This document shows, in pieces, positions 1 to 5,748 of a stretch of DNA of 7,525 nucleotides (its first letter is position 1; each line of letters starts with the position of its first letter). Source of the stretch: Nitrososphaerales archaeon TH526 (GTDB lineage: Archaea; Thermoproteota; Nitrososphaeria; Nitrososphaerales; Nitrososphaeraceae); NCBI GenBank assembly GCA_014523665.1, contig JAATVR010000490.1, positions 1-7,525 on the forward strand, read 5' to 3'. The position numbers and the translations under genes are program-made. A model generated the notes under the pieces. It was not told where the DNA came from, made no database searches, and was given only the letters and a program-made list of their open reading frames with translations.

Positions 1-283
1 CAGGTCCTGTGATTGAGAATCCGTTCATGTTAATTACTGTGTTTGGACCACCTACTATGATACCATCTCCACTGCAGTTAAGATTTGCAGTTAGATTTAC
101 TACACCGCTTACTACTTGTCCACATGCTGCATTTGATGATGTTCCTGGAGTTCCGCCTTGTTGTGCAGCCGCAGGTGTTGCTATACCACCTATCGTCAGT
201 GTGCTCAATGTGATTAGCGTGATCAATACTGATGCCGCTATCATGGATGACATACTGCTATTACGTTTGACTTCTAGTTCCAT
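1..283 (-). CDS. Secreted protein, probable right-handed beta-helix type, N-terminal part only
   Basis: Reading the minus strand from an ATG at 283 gives 94 open codons that leave the window at base 1, so the C-terminus is missing. Residues 1-10 are polar (MELEVKRNSS). Residues 12-34 are hydrophobic and are followed by TPAAAQQ, a plausible signal-peptidase site after Ala40. The mature start is Gly/Thr/Ser-rich. It is followed by CGQVVSGVVNLTANLNC (residues 54-70) and then a stretch reading GGPNTVINMNGFSITGPG, which resembles the first rungs of right-handed parallel beta-helix proteins (pectate-lyase/NosD-like folds); this family call is from recalled style. Two cysteines, 54 and 70, could pair. 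A TATA-like element at 313-324 lies about 30-40 nt upstream and fits a short leader. In-frame Met11 and Met14 are alternative starts. An open plus-strand frame over the same bases is a shadow. Substrate and role cannot be told from this fragment. Confidence 0.75.
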   Translation of the reverse strand, partial: MELEVKRNSSMSSMIAASVLITLITLSTLTIGGIATPAAAQQGGTPGTSSNAACGQVVSGVVNLTANLNCSGDGIIVGGPNTVINMNGFSITGP

Positions 284-765
284 TTCTTAATCAACCAGAA
301 ACAAAGAATCTGTATTATATATATGGATGCATGCACAGTACTAAATCTATGATTGATTGCATTTGATTATAAATATTCATTCAAGTTATCGACGATAAAG
401 CTCTACTAGTAAAATGAACTCATCTACTTAACGATTATTCTATTCTAATTTTTGTGCCTTCGTGGGCTGGGAATGAGGGTTGCCACATCGCATTCCGATG
501 ACTGACGATACGGCTATCTGTTTTATGCCTTATGAAATATTCATTGGCTTTGGAGTCATATATAATTTCTATATAGAATATAGTTATAGTGAAATAAGGG
601 GGGGTTCGCATTTTCGCTCGTACCCACATAGTTCAGTGTAGTGTGTCAGAAACCGACGCAAACTCAGATGGTCATTCACCTATTTGTTGAAACAGCGACA
701 GATCAAACTTCAATGATTACGCAAAATTACAAATAGAGAAATATGTTAAGACTCATAGAAGAGAA
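284..765. other. Gene-poor stretch
   Basis: I see no convincing gene here. A 64-codon minus-strand frame at 435-629 is open, but it lacks a TATA-like element upstream and resembles nothing I know. The region contains a second AT-rich TATA-like site (ATTATAAATATT at about 367-378, plus strand) with no gene after it. It also has a perfect 12-bp palindrome TTCTATATAGAA at 567-578, a run of seven G at about 598-604, and a weak 6-bp hairpin GGAATG/CATTCC at 470-475 and 491-496. A small RNA gene cannot be excluded, but nothing shows one. Confidence 0.4.
311..326 (-). promoter_or_regulatory. TATA-like promoter element for the secreted beta-helix gene
   Basis: On the minus strand these bases read CCATATATATAATACA. 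The centre is about 37 nt before the ATG at 283, which places the expected archaeal transcription start near 293 and gives a leader of roughly 10 nt. The match is compositional only, in an AT-rich region. Confidence 0.4.
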
Positions 766-1236
766 GTGACTGATAACTCACGCGAGCCTCCGAAGATTTT
801 AAACGATCTAATTCAATATGAGCAATTAAAGGATGAGATGAGTGGACTATTTCTTTCCTCGCCTGGAGTGGATCAAGATGTTATGTCGGCGTCAGAGATA
901 GACGAGATATTTGAGTGGCTGAAGAAAGCGGAAACTGTCCATGAGGAGCAACATCGATTTAAACTATTGGAACACTACATTATCACTTTTGAACAAAAAC
1001 CTGGCTGGAAAATGGATGCATATCAATTTGATACCGCTGCTGGACAGACACGTTTTATCGGCAAGGTCTTTAGACCTGATGGAAAGCATTATGGTAGCTT
1101 CTCAGTTATGGAAATAATATGGAACCGATTGCTAGGACTTGTAGATCATGATGAGCGCGGAGGCAAAGGCTGTCATTGTATTAATTGTGATAGATTGCAC
1201 TATGATGGTATACTATTACAAAGAACAACGAATTAA
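766..1236 (+). CDS. Hypothetical protein with C-terminal CxCxxCxxxH cluster
   Basis: The frame has 156 codons starting at GTG 766. No in-frame ATG, GTG or TTG occurs between the upstream stop at 688 and this codon, so GTG is the first usable start; Met25 is the next. I do not recognise the family. Residues 1-65 are acidic and probably helical. Residues 66-125 mix aromatic and hydrophobic segments, including HYIITFEQKPGW and FIGKVFRPDGKHYGSF, that look like a small alpha/beta fold. The C-terminus carries Cys136, Cys138, Cys141 and His145 after a Gly-rich turn (ERGGKG), a possible single-metal site. There is no signal peptide or membrane segment, so it is probably cytoplasmic. It stands alone on the plus strand and is followed by a T-run terminator. 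Zinc binding and a DNA- or protein-binding role are guesses from the cysteines only. Confidence 0.75.
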   Translation: MTDNSREPPKILNDLIQYEQLKDEMSGLFLSSPGVDQDVMSASEIDEIFEWLKKAETVHEEQHRFKLLEHYIITFEQKPGWKMDAYQFDTAAGQTRFIGKVFRPDGKHYGSFSVMEIIWNRLLGLVDHDERGGKGCHCINCDRLHYDGILLQRTTN

Positions 1237-1246
1237 GAGTATCATA

Positions 1247-1263
1247 TTTTACGCATTTTTTTT
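1247..1263 (+). terminator. T-rich archaeal-type terminator after the 156-aa gene
   Basis: The stop codon at 1234-1236 is followed within 30 nt by TTTTACGCA and then eight consecutive T (1256-1263). Archaeal RNA polymerase typically terminates at such oligo-T tracts without needing a hairpin. Confidence 0.5.
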
Positions 1264-1292
1264 GATATATCATTTCGTCAAATAAATTCAAG

Positions 1293-1305
1293 TATAAAAT
1301 ATAAA
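1293..1305 (+). promoter_or_regulatory. TATA-like element ahead of the amber-split RHH gene
   Basis: TATAAAATATAAA is centred about 19-20 nt before the ATG at 1318, close to the spacing expected for a leaderless transcript. It supports the view that the 1318 ATG was a real start and not only the downstream ATG at 1408. Confidence 0.45.
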
Positions 1306-1317
1306 GCTAAGTTATTC

Positions 1318-1560
1318 ATGAACCAACAGGTTATGCTATCAGCAACAGAAGCACAACAAAAAACAAAAGAACCAGTAACAGTACAACTACAATTCGAACA
1401 GTACTAGATGGAATTGATAGAGGTAAGTGCAAAACTCGAAGGGAAGACGACGACGGAATTTATGCACGACTATTTCTTGGACGGTTTTATCTCTCATTTG
1501 GAGACAATTGCTTCATACGATACAAGAGAAGTGACAAAAAAGATTAGAGAGAATCTGTGA
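1318..1560 (+). pseudogene. Ribbon-helix-helix (CopG/Arc-like) protein interrupted by an in-frame TAG
   Basis: From ATG 1318 the frame reads 29 codons ending in PVTVQLQFEQY, then TAG at 1405-1407. It continues in the same frame from ATG 1408 for 50 codons to TGA 1558-1560. Joined across the TAG, the pattern is that of a ribbon-helix-helix DNA-binding domain: a short amphipathic beta strand (TVQLQF), a first helix (MELIEVSAKLEG), a turn with KTTTEF and a second helix (FMHDYFLDGFISHLE). The strand that would contact DNA lies before the stop and both helices after it, so neither half alone is a complete fold. The family resemblance is by eye, with about two residues more than usual before the turn. 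The simplest reading is a nonsense mutation in a small regulator of a decaying element. A sequencing error, or separate translation of the 50-residue part from the adjacent ATG, is also possible. Confidence 0.5.
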
Positions 1561-1565
1561 ATGGA

Positions 1566-1610
1566 AATTCCTTTTCTATTTATTCTTCTTTCCCATTTTA
1601 TATACCTCCT
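1566..1610 (+). terminator. Pyrimidine-rich tract after the RHH remnant
   Basis: Just after the TGA at 1560 the plus strand is a run of short T tracts (CCTTTTCTATTTATTCTTC and so on), which could terminate plus-strand transcription before it runs into the converging minus gene at 1628. There is no hairpin. Confidence 0.3.
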
Positions 1611-1627
1611 CTCTAGATGCAGTCTCT

Positions 1628-2062
1628 TCATTGCGATTGATCATTGATCTGTTTAACGCTTTTTCTAATCTCCTCGATAAGTACCTGAATCTGTTGATTT
1701 TGTTGGTGTATTAACATAGTGAGTTGATTCAAAAGGTGACCCAAATGCATGCCTTCTTTACCAATACTATGAGTACCTAAAGTTGGATCTCCAAATAATG
1801 AATTATGCATATCATGTAAATGTTGCTCGTTATAATCTCGCCCTAATATTTTTGACAATACTCTTATAGTATTATCTTGTTCACTCAATACAGTTAACAT
1901 CCTGCCTATACTTACAGTAGCAGGGTTACCACCTAACTGTGAATCAAGAAATTGTTTGTTAAATCGTGCTGCATTAAAAATGACGCTCTGGGGAGTATTT
2001 TCATGCTGCGCAGAATTTACATTTTGATCTTGTTGTGGATTATTTTTATCCTCATTGGTCAT
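1628..2062 (-). CDS. Hypothetical 144-residue protein with helical C-terminus
   Basis: The frame has an ATG at 2062 and a TGA at 1630-1628. I do not recognise the family. Residues 1-25 are polar and Asn/Gln-rich, probably disordered. Residues 26-75 contain two likely helices (VIFNAARFNKQFLDSQLGG and IGRMLTVLSEQDNTIRVLS). Residues 76-108 are His-rich (HLHDMHNS, GTHSIGKEGMHLGHL) and could bind metal or simply be a linker. Residues 108-140 form an amphipathic Gln-rich helix (NQLTMLIHQQNQQIQVLIEE) that looks like a coiled coil for oligomerisation. There is no signal peptide. It lies 48 nt downstream of the integrase pseudogene on the same strand but has its own TATA-like element, so it may be transcribed independently. 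It may be accessory cargo of the same former element; the only evidence for that is position. Unlike its neighbours the frame is intact. Confidence 0.7.
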   Translation of the reverse strand: MTNEDKNNPQQDQNVNSAQHENTPQSVIFNAARFNKQFLDSQLGGNPATVSIGRMLTVLSEQDNTIRVLSKILGRDYNEQHLHDMHNSLFGDPTLGTHSIGKEGMHLGHLLNQLTMLIHQQNQQIQVLIEEIRKSVKQINDQSQ

Positions 2063-2079
2063 AATCTTCTTTATACATT

Positions 2080-2091
2080 CAAATAATATAA
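2080..2091 (-). promoter_or_regulatory. TATA-like element for the 144-aa gene
   Basis: The minus strand reads CTTATATTATTTG here, centred about 24 nt before the ATG at 2062. This spacing fits a leaderless or very short-leader archaeal transcript and supports the chosen start. Confidence 0.5.
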
Positions 2092-2110
2092 GAGTGATAC
2101 CCCGGATTTG

Positions 2111-3261
2111 TTACTTAGTCTTCCCTCTGCCTTCTTGTAGCATTTGAATAAACGTGTCTGGTTCGTTTAGTAGTATTTCCATCTTTTCTTTCCACTCCAT
2201 TAATTCCTGACTCTGCATATCCATTTTATTTTGTTCTTCTAGTGTGTCTTGAAATGCTTCTATACTTAGCAAATCTACAATTGGCACAAAGCTTTTGGTC
2301 GGGTCTATTGGGTTCGTTGCAGTTGGGACAGTGCTTCGGTTTCAATACATTTATTTCCTGATTGTCCTTTGGTAATACACCAAATTCTTGCAATATCGAT
2401 TCTGATGATTCATCACCAAAGTAATGCACGTATTTTAGGTGCATGTTAGAACGCGGCGACCAACCGGCATGTTGCCTTAATGTAGATTCTTTCAAATACT
2501 TACTTTTCTGCGTTAAACTGCTATTTCTTCGAATGTACAGGTTCCAAGGCTTCTTAAGTAATTCTTCAATCTGGCTCTTGTCTTGCTTTGGCACCGCTGG
2601 GTCTTGCAATAGTTTGGGAAAATAACTGTCTTTATAATGTTCATAGATAAATTGTAAACCTCTAAGTTTCATTTGTTGTGCAAATGTCTTTCGGTTTAGA
2701 CTGCAAATGAAATACGCTTCTTGATTGTTGCGATGTGGGTGATGGTATAACCACTGCTTATGTAAGGTAATGAATCAATTAATGGTAAATGTCTACTGCC
2801 GGTTTTGCTGTTCGCCAAGACTAATGCATATTATCCTCTAATGTCCACAAATCAGAAGGCCTGTATTTCGACTATTCCTTTCTCTTTATTTGAGGAATAT
2901 TTTCAACAACTTCAGGTTTTGGTCTATTTCCTGGGGATATGTCGGGATGGTACAGCCATTTGAAGAATCTAGTTACACATATCAAATGTAAATTATAGGT
3001 TCCAACCCATTTATGCATAGGATCTTGGTCGTCAGACTTCCTAAATGAGTTAAGGAATGCGATGATGTCATTTCTTTTGTAACTTGTAAATGGTTTATCC
3101 TTATGAAAACGTGACAATTTTGTTAGAATCCACTTAGTAAGATTCGTATAGGTCGCACTTGGGTTGGTTTCGGTCTGCATTGCTTGCAGATAATCGGTTA
3201 TGACATTTGTATTACTATCCTTGTTAGTAACTACTTGCTGTTGTTGTGGTGATGTAGACAC
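2111..3261 (-). pseudogene. Tyrosine recombinase (integrase) with C-terminal zinc ribbon, multiply disrupted
   Basis: Two apparent ORFs, 3261-2872 and 2672-2226, are pieces of one gene read in four successive segments. Segment 1 (GTG 3261 to TAG 2874-2872) is the SAM-like core-binding domain (DYLQAMQTETNPS, LTKLSRF, VTRFFKWLYHPD, ending IPQIKRKE). The same frame continues after the TAG as SKYRPSDLWTLEDN to about 2830. Segment 2, in another frame, about 2830-2759, reads YALVLANSKTGSRHLPLID. Segment 3, from 2759 to about 2274, reads KQWLYHHPHRNNQEAYFICS, then runs through 2672 to the catalytic C-terminal part (IRRNSSLT, LRQHAGW, MHLKYVHYFG with the likely catalytic Tyr) and a zinc ribbon CPNC-x10-CANC. 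Segment 4, 2272-2111, adds 53 codons from LLSIEAFQDTLEEQ to TAA. Zinc-ribbon integrases of this kind are, as I recall them, about 55-60 residues longer between LWTLED and the KTGSRH motif, so the first catalytic Arg region is deleted. The enzyme cannot be functional as it stands. Confidence 0.85.
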
Positions 3262-3283
3262 TGTAAGGTAATTTGCTGATTAC

Positions 3284-3306
3284 ATTAATAAAATTATATC
3301 ATAATA
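3284..3306 (-). promoter_or_regulatory. AT-rich promoter region of the integrase pseudogene
   Basis: The minus strand reads TTATGATATAATTTTATTAA ahead of the GTG at 3261. A TATA-like core about 25-35 nt before the start fits a short or absent leader. The next in-frame codons upstream reach a stop at 3282-3280 without another start, so GTG 3261 is the only candidate. Confidence 0.35.
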
Positions 3307-3461
3307 TAAGGGAATAAGATACACTAGATTACAGGAACAGGGCTAGTGCTGAACTTTGGTGCCCTTGACTGTGCGAAAGCATACAACAGCTAAAATCTTT
3401 GCATACAAATAACAAGATGAATCTTATCCATAATAACGCTATAAACAACCCAATGGTTAAC

Positions 3462-3472
3462 AAATTTATTAA
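3462..3472 (+). promoter_or_regulatory. TATA-like element for the Met-rich secreted protein
   Basis: AAATTTATTAA is centred about 21 nt before TTG 3488 and 27 nt before GTG 3494. Either codon could therefore be the first codon of a leaderless transcript; the spacing slightly favours the GTG. Confidence 0.45.
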
Positions 3473-3487
3473 TGACAAGTCCTTGTC

Positions 3488-4324
3488 TTGCCTGTGAACC
3501 AATTTGTAGCTATTATTCTTGGATTTCTTTTGACTTTATCATTGGTCTCGATAATGAGCCTTGAAGATAGCCATCATGGTCAGAAAGCGTATGCACATGA
3601 CTTTTCCACAACAGATGAAACGTCGTTGGTTACATTAGTCGAACAAATCAAAGCTGAAACGCAACTTGTAATTACTAGCTTTTTATCTAACCTAGATGTC
3701 TCAGCAAATGAACATGCGAGAAATGCTGCCAAATTAATGAAGGATCTGGAGAATAATATCACGCAAACAAATCCTCCATCATCAGATATTATTCAAGTAT
3801 ATGACCGAGGGCAAAAAAATTCTACTACTCTTGCTTTAGTCGTTGCAAATATAGTCGACGATATATTGAGAAAATATGGAAGTGCTTTTGCTGTAGGATA
3901 TGACATGACCAATATGTCAAATATGATGAATATGGATATGATGATGATGATGCCGAAAATGGAAAATAGTTCTTCTCATTCTGTGGATGTGAAGACAAAT
4001 ACAAATGTTACTATCGGTGGTAGTAATTTATTAGGTGGGCATTCAAATACCTCGATGATAATGGAAAACGACTTGGTGTTAGTTAACATGAATGACTACG
4101 AATCAGCTAAGGTTCTTTCCAGCAATATTAAGGACGAATTTAGTACTCAATTACGTCCAAGATCACTTGTTAATGAAACCACCAATCTTGATAAGTTGGA
4201 AAATAGCCTTGAGAAGCTTGAACGGGCGATAAATGTGAAAGCCTTACCTGAAGCTATTATGGATATTGTACATGTTCAAATTCATCCAATGCTGCAAAGA
4301 GTCTATGATTTAAAGTTACAATAA
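3488..4324 (+). CDS. Secreted methionine-rich protein of unknown function
   Basis: The frame of 278 codons starts at TTG 3488, or at GTG 3494 two codons later; an in-frame stop at 3473-3475 rules out earlier starts. Residues 6-23 are a hydrophobic signal segment (FVAIILGFLLTLSLVSIM). The following LEDSHHGQKAYAHD suggests cleavage at AYA|H near residue 36. Residues 45-135 look helical (repeated LVEQIKAETQ, AAKLMKDLENN). Residues 140-158 hold 11 Met in 19 residues (M140, M143, M146, M147, M149, five in a row at 151-155, M158), followed by Ser/His. Residues 170-190 are Gly/Asn-rich and 205-278 are helical again (LDKLENSLEKLERAIN). Several N-x-S/T sequons fit a glycosylated exported protein. Clustered Met with nearby His can bind Cu(I) in extracytoplasmic copper proteins, and ammonia oxidisers are copper-dependent, but copper binding here is only an inference. 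I do not recognise the family. Confidence 0.75.
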   Translation: MPVNQFVAIILGFLLTLSLVSIMSLEDSHHGQKAYAHDFSTTDETSLVTLVEQIKAETQLVITSFLSNLDVSANEHARNAAKLMKDLENNITQTNPPSSDIIQVYDRGQKNSTTLALVVANIVDDILRKYGSAFAVGYDMTNMSNMMNMDMMMMMPKMENSSSHSVDVKTNTNVTIGGSNLLGGHSNTSMIMENDLVLVNMNDYESAKVLSSNIKDEFSTQLRPRSLVNETTNLDKLENSLEKLERAINVKALPEAIMDIVHVQIHPMLQRVYDLKLQ

Positions 4325-4370
4325 AATGTAACGCCAGAGAACCAAGACTGATTTTTAGTGATTTACGGTC

Positions 4371-4393
4371 ATTCTGCAAGGAAACTGCAGAAT
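4371..4393. terminator. Perfect 8-bp hairpin between convergent genes
   Basis: ATTCTGCA at 4371-4378 and TGCAGAAT at 4386-4393 are exact reverse complements around a 7-nt loop. The hairpin lies in the 133-nt gap between the plus gene ending at 4324 and the minus gene ending at 4458. On the plus strand it is followed by a T-rich stretch (TGTTTGTCTTATTTCTG). It is placed well for a transcription terminator or 3'-end stabiliser acting on either transcript. Confidence 0.45.
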
Positions 4394-4457
4394 TGTTTGT
4401 CTTATTTCTGATCCAGAATAGGTTAAACATCAATCACAAACCAGTTTTCAGTTCTCA

Positions 4458-5567
4458 TTATTGCATTGACCAATCTTGTACGACTATATCTATTGCCCCA
4501 TCATTTCGTGGTATATTATCAAATGGAGAAAGGCCTCTAGCGCCAATATATCCACAATGATTATCCCCTGGCAAAATAACAAAAAAATCGAAACAATCAA
4601 GTTTACTATTCCCATCTACATCTTGAATAGGGGGCATTTCAGAATTTACTTCTCGCTCAAAGTAATTTTTAGGTAGAGGCATACTATGGGATATTCCTAG
4701 CAATCCAAGTGCATCACCTTCCTCAACATATTTATAGACATATTCTAACATGTTATCCTCAGAATTGCGTAAATTATAGAAATCACCTACTAATTTATCA
4801 ATAGCTTTTCCAAATGTTGCATTCCCTGCAACTGAACTTCTATCAATAGCTGCGCCAAGCAAATGTACTGATGTTATATTCAATCGACTCTTATCATTCC
4901 ATTGTTGGTTACTGCTCAAGCTTGCCAGTGTACTATTTACTACTTCTGCACCCAGAGAATGAGCAATAAACCGGATATCTGTATCCTTGCATTTATTCTT
5001 GAAATCAACAACAAATTGTGCAAGTTTGGGGCCGTTCATTTCTGCTATATTTTTTGCAGTAGCCCAGCCGTCCTTGTCTATTGGTGTATTCGAGTCCCAG
5101 CTGAAACCGAACAAAGGTATCGTATAATTATTACTCATCAAGGACATAGCTGTTCTATTAAATTGCTCATTGGCTGATCGGTCATCCGTCCAAGCCCCAT
5201 GAATGTAGATAGCGATTTCCTTACCCAGAGGACAAGTGAATTTATTGAATACTTTATTGATGCTATTATTGGTAAAGTCATCACTATATGCATAATCTGT
5301 TATATTATGACCTTGAATCAATTGTCCTGTTGAGTGGTAATCAAAATGTCCACGCGTAGAAATAATGTCACTATATTGATACGACTTTGCACCGGTCTCA
5401 GTTTTAGACGCATCCAGCTTCTGTACCATACCATGAGCAGATGGAACAAAGATGAACTGCAAAGTATGAAAGGTGATGAGAGTCAATAATAATGCTGCTG
5501 AGGCAATGGTTACTAATTCAGATATAAATTGTTGTTGGACATGCTTTACTGTTTGATTCTGCTTCAA
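4458..5567 (-). CDS. Secreted or anchored alpha/beta hydrolase with C-terminal EF-hand-like loop
   Basis: The frame has 369 codons from TTG 5567. The frame is open back to a stop at 5657-5655 but has no other ATG, GTG or TTG, and a TATA-like site about 30 nt upstream supports TTG. Residues 17-42 are a hydrophobic export or anchor segment ending VPSAHG. IAIYIHGAW (118-126) is a typical strand with the HG oxyanion turn. FIAHSLGAEVV (200-210) carries the nucleophile-elbow Ser204. YNLRNSEDNMLEYVY (264-278) and GISHSMP (291-297) are the likely positions of the acid (Asp271) and the base (His294). This layout fits lipase/esterase-like DUF900/DUF726-type hydrolases. DVDGNSKLDCFD (316-327) has Asp/Asn/Lys at loop positions 1, 3, 5, 7, 9 and 12, like an EF-hand or a dockerin repeat, and should bind calcium. 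Cys325 and Cys338 may pair. It is divergent from the Kelch gene and convergent with the Met-rich gene. The substrate is unknown. Confidence 0.85.
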   Translation of the reverse strand: MKQNQTVKHVQQQFISELVTIASAALLLTLITFHTLQFIFVPSAHGMVQKLDASKTETGAKSYQYSDIISTRGHFDYHSTGQLIQGHNITDYAYSDDFTNNSINKVFNKFTCPLGKEIAIYIHGAWTDDRSANEQFNRTAMSLMSNNYTIPLFGFSWDSNTPIDKDGWATAKNIAEMNGPKLAQFVVDFKNKCKDTDIRFIAHSLGAEVVNSTLASLSSNQQWNDKSRLNITSVHLLGAAIDRSSVAGNATFGKAIDKLVGDFYNLRNSEDNMLEYVYKYVEEGDALGLLGISHSMPLPKNYFEREVNSEMPPIQDVDGNSKLDCFDFFVILPGDNHCGYIGARGLSPFDNIPRNDGAIDIVVQDWSMQ

Positions 5568-5592
5568 CCCATTCAGTAATCGTCTTGCACAT

Positions 5593-5603
5593 CCATTTAA
5601 AGG
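5593..5603 (-). promoter_or_regulatory. TATA-like element for the hydrolase gene
   Basis: The minus strand reads CCTTTAAATGG, centred about 31 nt before the TTG at 5567. It predicts a transcript starting within a few nucleotides of that TTG and is the main argument for this start. Confidence 0.35.
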
Positions 5604-5706
5604 TATGACACCTCTATCATCCCAATTTACGCGAAAAACTTCAGTACACTTCTTTCACTCGTTGTAATCCATCATGTTGACACATCTCGAAATTAAAAAA
5701 CAAAAG

Positions 5707-5717
5707 GAATTATAACC
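5707..5717 (+). promoter_or_regulatory. Possible TATA-like element for the Kelch gene
   Basis: GAATTATAACC lies about 37 nt before the ATG at 5749, allowing a leader of about 10 nt. It sits in the 181-nt divergent spacer shared with the hydrolase gene, so the two genes could be regulated together; no operator repeat is visible. Confidence 0.3.
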
Positions 5718-5748
5718 GTCAGTGCATTAATGTATCGCATATACTGAC

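Noticed and set aside
9..290. 93-codon plus-strand open frame
   Set aside because: It is antisense to the minus-strand secreted protein, which has a signal peptide, cleavage site and promoter element; the plus product shows no sensible domain.
435..629. 64-codon minus-strand open frame
   Set aside because: No TATA-like element at the right distance, no recognised motif, and unusual composition (IFYIEIIYD, HRNAMWQPSF). It could be a remnant of a larger gene, but there is nothing to support that.
2443..2625. 60-codon plus-strand open frame
   Set aside because: Lies antisense within the integrase pseudogene, whose minus-strand motifs are clear.
3340..3375. Possible tRNA or structured RNA (AGGGC ... 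GCCCT pairing)
   Set aside because: Only a 5-bp stem with weak inner pairing; no T-loop, anticodon arm or acceptor arm could be built.
4476..5177. Two plus-strand open frames (4476-4676 and 4902-5177)
   Set aside because: Both are antisense to the alpha/beta hydrolase, whose catalytic motifs establish the minus strand as coding.
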